From contig NZ_FZPH01000001.1 in the NCBI RefSeq assembly GCF_900188485.1, forward strand, positions 434,001-498,000: 64,000 nt of DNA, read 5' to 3'. Positions within the stretch are counted from its first letter, which is position 1; each line of letters starts with the position of its first letter. This stretch comes from Asanoa hainanensis. Its GTDB lineage: Bacteria; Actinomycetota; Actinomycetes; Mycobacteriales; Micromonosporaceae. A program made the position numbers and the translations under genes. Shown piece by piece: positions 1 through 9,256 of the stretch. Below the pieces are notes generated by a model. It was given only the letters and a program-made list of their open reading frames with translations. It did not search any database and was not told the origin of the DNA.

Positions 1-272
1 GGGACGTCGGACGCTGGTACGCGGAGCTGGCCGACAGCATCGCCGGAGAGCGCCCCACGCCGGCCCCGGCACCGCCGGACCTGGTCGCCGACGGTCAGCT
101 CGTCGACGCTGTGCAGCACGACCTGCGCAGCGGCGACGACGGAGCGACCTCGACCGCGGTGCGGGTCATCTGGACCGCCGACCACATCGACGCCGCCCGC
201 CGGCTGGAGGTGAGCCTGGTCGAGCCGGCCCGGCTGGCCGAGGAGACCAAGCCGCACGCCGTCACGGGTTGA
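1..272 (+). CDS. C-terminal end of a membrane-associated protein, possibly FUSC family (partial)
   Basis: An open frame enters from the left edge and stops with TGA at 270-272; about 89 residues are visible. It contains a soluble, charged segment (WYAELADSIAGERP near its start, WTADHIDAARRLEVSLVEPA further on) with no membrane span. It reads like the cytoplasmic tail of an FUSC/aromatic-acid-exporter type protein, but this is only an impression: no diagnostic motif lies inside the window. The stop lies inside the 3' end of the convergent alditol oxidase gene, so the two reading frames overlap tail to tail by 11 bp. Confidence 0.45.
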   Translation, partial: DVGRWYAELADSIAGERPTPAPAPPDLVADGQLVDAVQHDLRSGDDGATSTAVRVIWTADHIDAARRLEVSLVEPARLAEETKPHAVTG

Positions 273-1488
273 GCAGCTCGTCGACCATCGCGTTGCCGAA
301 CTTGCCGGTCGGGTCGGCCCGGGCCCGCAGCGCGCGGAAGTCGGCCATCCGGGGGTAGCTGCCGGCGACGTCGGTGGTGGCGAAGCACTTGCCCCAGTGG
401 GGCCGCGCCCCGAGCGGCAGCAACGCGGCCTCGAGGTCGGGCAGCAGCGCGTACACCCGGTCGGCGTCCTTGACCCAGGTGAAGTGGATGCCGACCACGT
501 CGGTGCCGTAGGCGGGACTCAACCAGAGGTCGTCGGCGGCGACGGTCCGGATCTCCGAGATCTGGAGCACGGACGCGATCCGCGGGCCGAGGGGCCGCAG
601 CGCCGCGAACGCGTCCTGGACGGCCGCGCGTGGCACGAGGTATTCGGTCTGCAGCTCCTCGCCCCGGCTCGGGGTGAAGGCCAGCCGGAAGTGCGGCAGC
701 CGCTCGTGCCACGGGCCGGGCGCCCCCTGCTGGCCGGTGACCGCCTCGGTGCTCCCGCCGGCCAGCATGTGCACGGGCTCGCCGGCCGCCGCGACGCCGA
801 ACAGCTCGGCCGGCAGCGTGCCACGGCTCTTCAGCCAGACCTGGGCGATCCGGTCGGTGTCCCAGTCGACGAACAGGCTCACGCTGTAGGCGGCGCCGGT
901 CAGGGCGTCGAAGTCGGTCTCGACCAGCGACCAGGGCAGGTCCCGGTAGACCGCCTGCCGGACCACATAGGACGGCTCGACGTCGAGGGTGACCCGGGTC
1001 ACCACGCCGAGGGCGCCGAGCGCGACGACGCTGCCGGCGAAGTCGGGCTCACCACGGGAGACCCGGCGCAGCGCGCCGTCCGGGCCGATGATCTCGACCG
1101 CGCGTACGCCGGCCGCCAGCGATCCCGTGCGGTCGCCGGAGCCGTGCGTGCCCGTCCCCACCGCCCCCGCGACCGAGATGTGTGGCAGCGACGCCATGGT
1201 CGCCAGGGCCCAGCCCCGCGCGTCGAGCTCGACCGCGACCTCGCCGTAGCGGGCACCGCCGCCCACCGTCACGGTCCTGGCGGCCTGGTCGAGCACCAGG
1301 TCCATCGGCAGGGCGGCGGTCGACAGCAGCAGGCCGGTGGTGTCGGCGATGCCGGTGAACGAGTGCCGGGTGCCCAGCGCCCGCACCCGGTCGGTGCCGG
1401 CGACCAGTTCCCGTGCCTCGTCGACGGTCACGGGACTGGCCACCCTGGCGGCACCGTACGCGTGGCTGCGTGCCCAGTTGAACTCCAT
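262..1488 (-). CDS. xyoA: Alditol (xylitol) oxidase, covalent-FAD
   Basis: Predicted soluble flavoprotein of 408 aa, matching the usual ~415 aa of actinobacterial alditol oxidases, which oxidise the terminal hydroxyl of xylitol or sorbitol with O2, giving an aldose and H2O2. The N-terminal FAD-binding PCMH domain has RALGTRHSFTGIA, whose His-42 corresponds to the covalent 8-alpha-histidyl FAD site, followed by SLPHISVAGAVGTGTHGSG. The C-terminal D-arabinono-lactone-oxidase-type domain carries GPWHERLPHFR, SEIRTVAADDLWLSPAYG and ARPHWGK, as in Streptomyces AldO. I chose the ATG at 1488 (MEFNWARSHAYG); a TTG and GTG just upstream are also in frame. It starts 18 bp after the stop of the MHYT gene, so the two are probably cotranscribed. 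L-gulonolactone oxidase is the alternative, but the motif spacing fits alditol oxidase better. Confidence 0.85.
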   Translation of the reverse strand: MEFNWARSHAYGAARVASPVTVDEARELVAGTDRVRALGTRHSFTGIADTTGLLLSTAALPMDLVLDQAARTVTVGGGARYGEVAVELDARGWALATMASLPHISVAGAVGTGTHGSGDRTGSLAAGVRAVEIIGPDGALRRVSRGEPDFAGSVVALGALGVVTRVTLDVEPSYVVRQAVYRDLPWSLVETDFDALTGAAYSVSLFVDWDTDRIAQVWLKSRGTLPAELFGVAAAGEPVHMLAGGSTEAVTGQQGAPGPWHERLPHFRLAFTPSRGEELQTEYLVPRAAVQDAFAALRPLGPRIASVLQISEIRTVAADDLWLSPAYGTDVVGIHFTWVKDADRVYALLPDLEAALLPLGARPHWGKCFATTDVAGSYPRMADFRALRARADPTGKFGNAMVDELLNP

Positions 1489-1506
1489 GGGCACCAAACT
1501 ATTGGG

Positions 1507-2406
1507 TCAGCGGCGGCTCTGGAAACGCGAGGCCAGACCCTGGGGGTCGGGGCCCGACGTCGGCCGGGCGGGCTCGTTGCGGGCGGCCAGGCCGTGCGGG
1601 TCCGGAGCGGGGGCCGTGCTCTGCGGGCTGTCGGTCCGCCCGGCCATCCGGTTCTGGAGATACTCGGCGCCCGCGCGGTCGTCGGCGGTCGGTGCGGCGA
1701 GCACCGCGTAGACCAGGCCGATGACGACCAGGATCACGGCGAGCACGATCGGGACCAGCAGGTTGGAGGCGGTCGCGCCGGACTGGGTGCCCTGTTCCTC
1801 GTGCAGCTGGGCCGACATCGAGTACATGCCGGTGAAGTGCATGCCGTTGACCGCCACGCCCATCACCAGTGCCGAGCCGATCACGGCGAGGGTGCCCTTG
1901 ACGTTGGTCGCCAGCCAGAGCGCGACGGCGGCCGCGACGACGGCAATGGCGATCGAGAGAACGACCTTGGTGGTGTCGTAGTGGACTTCGGCGTTGAGCC
2001 GCATCGCGGCCATGCCGGTGTAATGCATCGCCGCGACGCCGAGGCCGGCGATCACGCCGCCGACGAGCACCTTGAGGAGCATCGGGCGGCCCATTCCGGC
2101 GATGAACAGGCCGATGCCGACCATCACGATCGCCAGCAGCGCGCTGGCCGCGGTGAGCCCGATGTCGTACCGGATCGGGGCTCCGGTGACCGAGAATCCG
2201 AGCATCGCCATGAAGTGCATGCTCCAGATGGCGGTGCCGCCGATCGCCCAGGCGGCCAGCATGAGCCACCACGAGCGTTGTGCGGTGCCGTGCGCTTCGC
2301 GCGCCCGCTGGGCACAGATCAGGCCGAGTGCCGAACCCAGCACCGACAGCGCGTAGCTCAACGCTGGAGTAATCCAGCCGTACCCGAATTGATCAATGTG
2401 CGCCAT
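1507..2406 (-). CDS. MHYT-domain integral membrane sensor
   Basis: 299-aa membrane protein with about seven predicted helices. It carries the repeated MHYT signature on three helices: WSMHFMAML near residue 62, AAMHYTGMAAM near 125 and NGMHFTGMYSM near 185. MHYT domains are thought to hold copper through their Met/His residues and to sense a diatomic gas or the redox state; that is family inference, not shown here. The C-terminal 60 residues are a proline-rich cytoplasmic tail with no GGDEF, EAL or kinase output domain, so this is a stand-alone MHYT protein. The ATG at 2406 is preceded by GGAAG at about 7 nt. It is probably cotranscribed with the downstream alditol oxidase. Confidence 0.8.
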   Translation of the reverse strand: MAHIDQFGYGWITPALSYALSVLGSALGLICAQRAREAHGTAQRSWWLMLAAWAIGGTAIWSMHFMAMLGFSVTGAPIRYDIGLTAASALLAIVMVGIGLFIAGMGRPMLLKVLVGGVIAGLGVAAMHYTGMAAMRLNAEVHYDTTKVVLSIAIAVVAAAVALWLATNVKGTLAVIGSALVMGVAVNGMHFTGMYSMSAQLHEEQGTQSGATASNLLVPIVLAVILVVIGLVYAVLAAPTADDRAGAEYLQNRMAGRTDSPQSTAPAPDPHGLAARNEPARPTSGPDPQGLASRFQSRR

Positions 2407-2467
2407 TATTCGCTTCCGTTGTCCGGCCCTCTGGTTGCGAGATCAACAATGTCCTACCAACGGGACG

Positions 2468-2490
2468 ATGACCATGACACTTTCGGTCAT
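2468..2490. promoter_or_regulatory. Inverted repeat upstream of the MHYT gene
   Basis: ATGACC (2468-2473) and GGTCAT (2485-2490) form a 6-bp inverted repeat with an 11-bp spacer in the 100-bp gap between the MHYT gene and the stop of the upstream regulator. The gap has no reading frame. It is the only local symmetry seen, and may be an operator for the MHYT/alditol oxidase pair. Confidence 0.3.
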
Positions 2491-2506
2491 AAACCGCTGG
2501 GTAGCC

Positions 2507-3448
2507 TCACGATGACCGGGCGAGGGCCGTCAATGCGGTCCGCTGTGTCCGGGTCAGCTTGGGTATCGCCCGGTAAGCGGTGCCGTGCTCCCGGCGAATT
2601 ACTACCGGTCCGGTCAGATCGGCACGCCGTACGGCGTCGTGCAATGCGCGCTCGACCCGGGTCGCCGGCCAGTCGAGCCCGGCACTCAGGGTGGCCGGCC
2701 GCAGGGCCACGCCGGCGTGCACCAACGCGGCGGTCACGGTCAGGACGTCGGCGACCTCGGCGTCGGACGGACCGCCGGACATGTCGTCGCCGAGCCGGCC
2801 GAAGAAGCCGGCCAGCTCCGCGAGCCGGACACCGGCCGGTGACTCCCGGCCGAACACCGCGGCGCCGCGGGCCGCCGCCTCGGCCCAGGCCAGGTGGGCC
2901 CGCGCGCTGGTCTCCCACGAGCGCGACCAGACGTCGTCGTCGACCAGGTAGCGCTCCCGCCGGCCGACGCGTTCGCGGCGCAGCAGGTCGAGCGCCGTGA
3001 GATAGCCCACCGCCTTGGACACCGACGCCGGGCTGACCCGCAGCCGCTCGACCAGCTCGCGGGCGGTGAGCGCGCCGGCGTCGGTCGTGTAGAGGCAGGA
3101 CAGCACCCGGGCCACCGTGCGCGGAATGCCGGCCCCGGCCATGATCGCGGCGAACTCCTCGACGAACGCCCGCCGCTGCTCGGCGTTGTCCGCCGAAGGC
3201 GGCTCGTCGGCACCGAGCGCCGGCTGCTGCCGGCGCGCCCGCCGGGTGGTCGCCCGATGCGCCCGGTCGGCCGCGTAGCCGCGCGGGCCGCCGTTGCGGG
3301 CCACCTCACGGGTCACGGTCGAGGTCGGCCGGCCGAGCGCGCGGGCGATCTCCGCGTAGCCCTCACCCTCGGCCAACCCGGCCGCGATCGCCATCCGCTC
3401 GTCGTGCGTGAGCCTGCCACCGGGCACGGCCACCTCCGTTGCGTTCAT
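2507..3448 (-). CDS. Transcriptional regulator: HTH_38-type plus GbsR/MarR-like winged helix
   Basis: 313-aa predicted DNA-binding protein. Residues about 10-75 (RLTHDERMAIAAGLAEGEG, YAEIARALGRPTSTVTREV) match the HTH found at the N-terminus of IS30-type transposases, followed by a basic RRARRQQP stretch. The rest is a GbsR/MarR-like winged helix (ARELVERLRVSPASVSKAVGYL, then the wing RRERVGRRERYL) plus a helical C-terminus. The ATG at 3448 is preferred over an in-frame start at 3523 because the latter would swallow the operator-like repeats and a Cys/Asn-rich, non-conserved stretch. It is divergent from an ABC exporter whose promoter shares the intergenic region, so it most likely controls the exporter and itself. 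There is no transposase catalytic domain, so it is not an IS remnant. Confidence 0.8.
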   Translation of the reverse strand: MNATEVAVPGGRLTHDERMAIAAGLAEGEGYAEIARALGRPTSTVTREVARNGGPRGYAADRAHRATTRRARRQQPALGADEPPSADNAEQRRAFVEEFAAIMAGAGIPRTVARVLSCLYTTDAGALTARELVERLRVSPASVSKAVGYLTALDLLRRERVGRRERYLVDDDVWSRSWETSARAHLAWAEAAARGAAVFGRESPAGVRLAELAGFFGRLGDDMSGGPSDAEVADVLTVTAALVHAGVALRPATLSAGLDWPATRVERALHDAVRRADLTGPVVIRREHGTAYRAIPKLTRTQRTALTALARSS

Positions 3449-3455
3449 CGTCAGC

Positions 3456-3499
3456 CCATTGCAACAACTGTTGCGTTTCCGGCCACCGCCATTGCAATG
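3456..3499. promoter_or_regulatory. Paired operator-like repeats between regulator and ABC exporter
   Basis: CCATTGCAA occurs twice on the + strand (3456-3464 and 3489-3497), 33 bp apart, about three helical turns. Each copy opens an inverted repeat: GCAACA-AC-TGTTGC (3461-3474) and the perfect palindrome CATTGCAATG (3490-3499). The first copy ends 8 bp from the regulator start codon and the second lies upstream of the exporter -35. This arrangement suits a dimeric regulator controlling both directions. Confidence 0.6.
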
Positions 3500-3535
3500 A
3501 TTGCCGGAATCCGTTGTCAGCAAACGACTTTACCG

Positions 3536-3564
3536 TTGACGGTGCCGTGAACGAAACCTACTGT
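3536..3564 (+). promoter_or_regulatory. Promoter of the ABC exporter (leaderless)
   Basis: TTGACG (3536-3541), a 17-bp spacer and TACTGT (3559-3564) form a near-consensus housekeeping promoter. The expected transcription start (about 3571-3573) coincides with the ATG at 3573, and no Shine-Dalgarno sequence is present, so the mRNA should be leaderless. Confidence 0.65.
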
Positions 3565-3572
3565 CCGCCGGT

Positions 3573-4414
<842 letters not shown>

Positions 4415-4418
<4 letters not shown>

Positions 4419-5245
4419 TCGCGCTGCGCTCGGGCTGGCGCCGGGGCCTGATCCTGCTTCGGCAGTCGTTCAGCAACGGCCCCGAGCTGTTCTCCCACCT
4501 CCTCTGGCCGCTACTCATGGTCGGCGCCGCGGTCGCGCTGCGCGGCCGCGATTTCGGCGCCTTCTCCCTCGGCGCGCTGGCGGTGCCCAGCATCCTCGGC
4601 ATGAACGCGGCGTTCGGGATGGTCTCGCTGAGCCAGCAGCTCACCGCCGACCGCGAGGACGGCACGCTGCTGCGCGCCCGGGCTACCCCGCACGGCCTGC
4701 CGGCGTACCTGATCGGCACCCTGCTGCTGGTCGGCGGCGGGCTGCTGGCCGACCTCGCGGTCTTCCTGGTGCCGGCGGCCCTGCTGGTGCCGGGCCTGGT
4801 GACCGGCGGCGCGGGCACCTGGCTGACAGTCGTCGGCCTGCTCGCGCTGGCGATGGTGGCGACGCTGCCGCTGGGCGTGGTGCTGGGCTCCGCGTTCGGC
4901 ACCGCCCGGGCGCAGAGCCTGCTCACCCTCCCGATCCTGGGCCTGGTCGGCATCTCCGGCATCTTCTACCCGCTGGCCGCCCTGCCCGGCTGGTTGCAGG
5001 CGATCGGTCAGGTCTTCCCGTTCTACTGGCTGGGGCTGGGCATGCGGGCGGCGCTGCTGCCGGACGCGGCCGTGGCGGTCGAGCTCGGCGACTCGTGGCG
5101 GCACGCGGAGACGGTCGGCGTGCTGGCGGTCTGGGCGGTGGCCGGGCTGCTGGTCGCGCCGGTGGTGCTGCGCCGGATGGCCCGGCGGGAGTCCGGCTCG
5201 CTGGTGGCGGCCCGCCGGGACCGCGCGTTGCGTCGGGTCGGCTGA
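4415..5245 (+). CDS. ABC-2 type exporter permease
   Basis: 276-aa integral membrane subunit with about six predicted helices (for example LLWPLLMVGAAVAL, LLLVGGGLLADLAVFLVPAALLV and a C-terminal VLAVWAVAGLLVAPVVL), matching the ABC2_membrane family. The segment LTADREDGTLLRARATP between the second and third helices is the characteristic cytoplasmic coupling region, and GISGIFYPLAALPGWLQ is the typical motif before the last two helices. It starts at GTG 4415 inside the stop of the ATPase gene, indicating translational coupling. With the ATPase it should form a 2+2 complex in the cytoplasmic membrane. Confidence 0.88.
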
Positions 5246-5292
5246 CCAGAAAACGTGGTGCGCGGTGGCCGTCGTGCGCGATAGGAACAGGC

Positions 5293-6180
5293 ATGCCCGC
5301 GCTGCAGCCACCCACCGTCGATGTCCACCGGTCGTTCCTCGCGGCCATGACCGAGTTCCAGGCGGAGGGGCGCGGTGCCACCGACGACCAGACGATGATC
5401 GGATCCGAGCTCCGCGAGTACGGCGACCGCTGGGCGGAGCCTGGCGTGTTCGCGGAGTACGTGGCGGGCCTGCGCGCCGACGAGGAGACGCCCCGCCGGG
5501 CGGGCTTCGTGCCGGCGACGACGCTGTGGTGGGTCGACGGCGACACCTACCTCGGGCGGCTCGCCATCCGGCACCGGCTCACGGAGGGGCTACGTGAGCT
5601 CGGTGGGCACATCGGCTACGACGTGCGGTCGACCGCCCGGCGGCGCGGCCACGCCACCGCCATGCTGCGCGCCGCGCTGCCGATCACCCGCTCGCTCGGC
5701 ATCGTCTCGGCGCTGGTCACCTGCGACGTCGACAACGTCGGCTCACGGAAGGTGATCGAGGCCAACGGCGGCGTGTTCGAGGACGAGCGCGCCGGCAAGC
5801 TGCGGTTCTGGGTGCCGACGGCGCCGGTAGGCTCGGCCCCTGTGATCTACAAGCTGCTGGCCACCGCCGAGTGGCGCGCCGCCGAGGCCGCCGGGGTCTA
5901 CGCGGGCTCCGACTTCGACCGCGGTGACGGGTTCATCCACTTCTCCGGCGCCGACCAGGTGGTCGAGACCGCCGCCCGGGTGTTCGCCGGGCAGACCGGC
6001 CTGACCATGCTGGCCGTCGACCCCGACGTGCTGGGCGACGACCTGCGCTGGGAGGCCTCCCGCGGCGGTGCCCTGTTCCCCCACCTGTACGCGCCGATGC
6101 CGCTGACCGCCGTCGTGGCCGTGATCGCCCTGCGCGACGACATCCCCGTCGACGAGGCGGTGGCCGCGGCCCTCCCGTGA
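5293..6180 (+). CDS. GNAT acetyltransferase-DUF952 fusion protein
   Basis: 295-aa cytoplasmic protein made of two units usually encoded by separate genes. Residues 1-180 are a GNAT acetyltransferase: LGGHIGYDVRSTARRRGHATAML is the acetyl-CoA-binding motif A and VTCDVDNVGSRKVIEANGG is the C-terminal motif. Residues about 184-290 are a DUF952 domain (VIYKLLATAEWRAAEAAGVY, DGFIHFSGADQVVET, PHLYAPMPLTAV). The junction is in frame with no stop. At the junction a TAGGCT -10-like hexamer (5828-5833) lies 8 nt before GTG 5842, the likely start of a free-standing DUF952 protein, so an internal second product is possible. Substrates are unknown. It follows the exporter by 47 bp and may be read with it. 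Confidence 0.82.
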   Translation: MPALQPPTVDVHRSFLAAMTEFQAEGRGATDDQTMIGSELREYGDRWAEPGVFAEYVAGLRADEETPRRAGFVPATTLWWVDGDTYLGRLAIRHRLTEGLRELGGHIGYDVRSTARRRGHATAMLRAALPITRSLGIVSALVTCDVDNVGSRKVIEANGGVFEDERAGKLRFWVPTAPVGSAPVIYKLLATAEWRAAEAAGVYAGSDFDRGDGFIHFSGADQVVETAARVFAGQTGLTMLAVDPDVLGDDLRWEASRGGALFPHLYAPMPLTAVVAVIALRDDIPVDEAVAAALP

Positions 6181-6199
6181 GCGCCGCGGCCAGCCCTGC

Positions 6200-9157
6200 T
6201 TACGAGACGGTGAACGGCACCGTCACCGTCGACTGCCTCCCCTCGGTGGCGGTGGCGTCGACCCGCACCGTGGTGGGCGCGTTGCCGATCGCGTTCCACA
6301 CCTCCAGCCGCGCACAGCCGCCGTTCATCGCGGCGAGCGTGCCCGACGAGGAGCGCAGCCCGGCCGCCTGGGTGTAGTTCTCCGTGCCGACCACCGGGTC
6401 CGTGGCGAAGTAGTTGTAGGTCTCCAGCCGGCTCCAGGTGCCCGTGCCGGACGGGTCGTAGGAGACCCGCGCCTGCAGGCCCTGCGCCACCGCACCGCCC
6501 GCGTCGACCTGGAGGCTGAACGCGGTCGCGCCGCTGACCGGGCCGCGCAGCCCGCACAGCGTGAAGGTGGCCTGGTTGTGCGGGGTGCCGTCCCAGTTGC
6601 CGTTGGCCGCCGCCAGGGTGACGGTGGTCGCGCCGGCACCGGCCGATGTGGACAGCAGGCCGCCCGAGCGCACGAACAGCCGGTTGGAGCCGACCGGTGG
6701 GTTGCTGGTCGGCGGGTTGCTCGTGGGTGGGTTGCTCGTGGGTGGGTTGCTGGTCGGGGGGTCGGTCGGCGGGTCGGTGGGCGGGTTCGCCACTCCCCCG
6801 CCGCCGCTCCAGGTGAAGGCGCCGGTGGTGGCGGTGCGGCCGGCGGCCACGGTCAGCGTCCGGCCGTCGGAGAACCGCACGGTGACCGGGTTGGCGGTCA
6901 CGTTCGTCGCCACGTACGTGCGGACGCCGTTCTTGGTGAACACCGCGTAGAGCGGCGTGTCCGCGGTGACGGTGGCGTCGACCGTGCCGAGCGCGGCGAC
7001 GTTGCGGATCCAGTGGAAGGTGTGTGCCCGGCTCTCCCCTTCTTCCGGCGGATAGCTGGGGTTGGCCCGCAGCGCCGCGAGCGCGGCGTCGCCGGAGCCG
7101 CCCGAGCCGAGCGCCCGGAACGACCACAGGATGTCCTGCCAGACGGTCGGTTGGCCGCCGTTGTTGCGTACCAGCTCGTCCCAGTTGGTGTTCACATAGG
7201 ACGGCCGCTGGCCCATATAGAGCGAACCGCCGGTGATCGGCAGCAGGTTGATGCCCTGGATCATCTCCGGCTCGCCGCTGAACCAGGTGGCGTACGCGCC
7301 GCCGTCGCCCCAGACCATGCCGACCGCGCTGTGCCCGAACGCCGCCGGGTAGTTGGTGTCCGACGAGTCGAACCAGTACTCCTGGATCGCCTGGGCCTGG
7401 GTCGTGTAGATGAACAGGCCGGCGTCGCGGACGGCGGTGTTGCCGGTCGCGATGCCCCACTGGATCAGCGCGTTGGCGAAGTTCATGCCCTCCGACGACG
7501 ACTCCTGGTTGTTGCCGGCGCCGAACGCGGCGTGCCCGGAGGCCCAGTCGTGCCCGGCGTAGATGTCGAAGTCACGCAGGAACGGGAACATCGGGTCGTT
7601 GCGCTGCCAGCTGTTGGCGTCGCGGATCAGCAGGTTGACCATCGCGCCGTACTGGGACTGCGCCGCCCAGGCCGGGTCGAACCGGGCGAGGGTGGCCGCC
7701 GCCGCGATGAAGTAGCCGTAGTGGAAGTGGTGGTCGTTGAGCTCGGTGTCCGAGCCGTACGAGGCCGGGAAGCCGACCAGGGTGCCCCAGGCGGCGTCGT
7801 ACGCGAAGACGCGCTGGGTCTTGCCCGACGAGGCGGTGAACCAGTCGGTGAGCCTGGTCTTGATGGCCGCGAGCATCCGGTCGCGTTGCGCGGTGCGGCC
7901 GAGCTGGTCGGCGATCTCGGCGAGCCGGGCGGCGCGGCCGAGGCCCTTGCCGGTCCAGTAGGTGTCGTTGCCGAAACCGGCGAGCGGGTCGCTGTTGGCC
8001 GACTGGTCCAGCAGCGTGCCGAGGGTGGTCAGGTCGGCGCCGGTCGACGTGGCGACGGCCGGGACCTCGGGCAGCACGCCGGTGAACTTCGTGGCGGTGG
8101 TGAAGGACGACGCGCCGACCAGGGTACGCATCGGGCCGCGCGCCGACACGTACGTCGGTGTGATCGGGGTGCCGGCGGCCAGGTTCTTCCACTGGTGCGG
8201 GTAGAGGCTGACCACGGTGCCGCCGCCGCTGCCCTCGCGGGCGGTGGTGGCGAACGCGTACGTGGCGTTGACGGTGCTGGTGGCCTGGTTGAACGACCAG
8301 CTCACCGTGGTGCCGGTGACGTGCCGGTGCGCGTAGGTCGCGTAGCTGTCGGCCAGCGCGGTGCGCTCCGCGGCCGGCGTCGAGGTCGTGGTCGGCAGCA
8401 GCGCCACCGACAGGTAGCCGCGACCGGCCAGGGTGGACGTGATGGTGGTGCCGCTGACCGTCCACGTCGCACCGGTCGGCGCGAACGCGACGTAGTCGTG
8501 GCCCCGCATGGTGAAGCCGACCCGGGTGCCGCTGTTGACCCAGACGGCCGGCGCGCTCGGGAAGCTCAGCACCGCGTTGCCACCGGTCACCTGGGCGTAC
8601 ACGAACGGCAGCCCGTGCCCGATGGTGGTGCGCAGGGTGCGCCCGCCGCCGGACCAGTAGGGCGAGACGGTCCAGTCGGTCCAGCCGTCGACCTTCACGT
8701 CGGGCGAGCTGAGCCCGGCCACACCGAGGGTGAATTCCCGGCTGTACGGGTAGTGGTACTCCCCCACGGTCGTCGGCGTGCCGGAGACGGTGGCGGTGGT
8801 GGTGTACGAGACGCCGAGGCCGTCGGCGGCGGGCTGGAACGACATCGGGTGCGCGTGCAGCGGTGCGGAGTACTGGCAGCCGACGTTGTCCCGCTTGTAG
8901 AGCAGGGACGACCACCAGTCGTTGGTCGGCACCGCGCCGGTGGGCGCGTTGGCGGTGACGTAGAGGCGCGGGTTGGCCGAGACGCCGGCACAGGCGACCG
9001 GTGCGGCGGCGCCGGCCGGCCGGGTCGTGGCATAGCTGCCGGCGCCCAGGGGTGCGGCGCCGGCCCGGTCGATCATGGTGAACGAGAGCACGGTGGTCAC
9101 GAGCGCGACGGCCAGGACGGCGGCGGTGGCGCGCCATCGGCTGGAGAGCGATTTCAT
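6200..9157 (-). CDS. Secreted GH81 endo-beta-1,3-glucanase with C-terminal binding module
   Basis: 985-aa secreted enzyme that should cleave beta-1,3-glucan (laminarin, curdlan, fungal wall) extracellularly. Residues 1-35 are a signal peptide (RWR, hydrophobic core, cleavage near AGA-AP). The GH81 catalytic region covers about 60-760, with ELNDHHFHYGYFIAAA near 470 and GNNQESSSEGMNFANAL near 550, which hold the catalytic Asp and Glu of the family. A Pro/Thr/Ser/Asn linker of repeated NPPTS units (about 790-820) joins a C-terminal module of ~140 residues (LFVRSGGLLSTSAG to VTVPFTVS) that is probably glucan-binding (CBM56-like). The ATG at 9157 has a GGAGG Shine-Dalgarno 5 nt upstream. A LacI-type palindrome lies about 90 bp upstream. 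Its stop is 19 bp from the convergent fusion gene. Confidence 0.93.
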   Translation of the reverse strand: MKSLSSRWRATAAVLAVALVTTVLSFTMIDRAGAAPLGAGSYATTRPAGAAAPVACAGVSANPRLYVTANAPTGAVPTNDWWSSLLYKRDNVGCQYSAPLHAHPMSFQPAADGLGVSYTTTATVSGTPTTVGEYHYPYSREFTLGVAGLSSPDVKVDGWTDWTVSPYWSGGGRTLRTTIGHGLPFVYAQVTGGNAVLSFPSAPAVWVNSGTRVGFTMRGHDYVAFAPTGATWTVSGTTITSTLAGRGYLSVALLPTTTSTPAAERTALADSYATYAHRHVTGTTVSWSFNQATSTVNATYAFATTAREGSGGGTVVSLYPHQWKNLAAGTPITPTYVSARGPMRTLVGASSFTTATKFTGVLPEVPAVATSTGADLTTLGTLLDQSANSDPLAGFGNDTYWTGKGLGRAARLAEIADQLGRTAQRDRMLAAIKTRLTDWFTASSGKTQRVFAYDAAWGTLVGFPASYGSDTELNDHHFHYGYFIAAAATLARFDPAWAAQSQYGAMVNLLIRDANSWQRNDPMFPFLRDFDIYAGHDWASGHAAFGAGNNQESSSEGMNFANALIQWGIATGNTAVRDAGLFIYTTQAQAIQEYWFDSSDTNYPAAFGHSAVGMVWGDGGAYATWFSGEPEMIQGINLLPITGGSLYMGQRPSYVNTNWDELVRNNGGQPTVWQDILWSFRALGSGGSGDAALAALRANPSYPPEEGESRAHTFHWIRNVAALGTVDATVTADTPLYAVFTKNGVRTYVATNVTANPVTVRFSDGRTLTVAAGRTATTGAFTWSGGGGVANPPTDPPTDPPTSNPPTSNPPTSNPPTSNPPVGSNRLFVRSGGLLSTSAGAGATTVTLAAANGNWDGTPHNQATFTLCGLRGPVSGATAFSLQVDAGGAVAQGLQARVSYDPSGTGTWSRLETYNYFATDPVVGTENYTQAAGLRSSSGTLAAMNGGCARLEVWNAIGNAPTTVRVDATATEGRQSTVTVPFTVS
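6697..6786 (-). repeat. Tandem repeat encoding the GH81 linker
   Basis: Imperfect tandem 15-bp units encode four successive (S)NPPTS blocks, followed by 9-12-bp units encoding PPTD. This is a coding minisatellite and a likely site of length variation between strains. It is not a CRISPR array, because the units are adjacent with no unique spacers. Confidence 0.8.
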
Positions 9158-9220
9158 GGTGCCTCCGGGGACGGTCGGGGGCGTTCTGTTGCTGAGCAGG
9201 TGACCAAACCCAGAGGCAGA

Positions 9221-9256
9221 TGTCAATGGCTTCTCAGTGGGCGAGAGAGCGCTCTC
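9221..9256 (-). promoter_or_regulatory. LacI-type operator and -35 of the GH81 gene
   Basis: The perfect 12-bp palindrome GAGAGCGCTCTC (9245-9256) resembles actinobacterial LacI-family operators such as the CebR site. On the minus strand a consensus TTGACA (9226-9221) follows 18 bp downstream; the matching -10 is poor (TCACCT, 9203-9198). This suggests repression of the glucanase until an inducing sugar is present. The palindrome overlaps the stop codon of the upstream membrane-protein gene. Confidence 0.6.

Noticed and set aside
397-3000. An uninterrupted 867-codon + strand frame opposite the alditol oxidase, MHYT and regulator genes
   Set aside because: It is a product of high GC codon bias: Gly/Arg/His/Gln-rich with no domain, and runs across three well-supported opposite genes. 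Similar long antisense frames at 10594-12882 and 57794-60685 were rejected for the same reason.
2507-3448. IS30 transposase remnant
   Set aside because: Only the N-terminal HTH resembles IS30 proteins. There is no DDE domain, terminal inverted repeat or target duplication, and the C-terminal half is a complete winged-helix regulator.
6697-6786. Short regular repeats suggesting a CRISPR array
   Set aside because: The 15-bp units are directly adjacent, have no spacers and encode a Pro/Thr/Ser linker within the GH81 gene.
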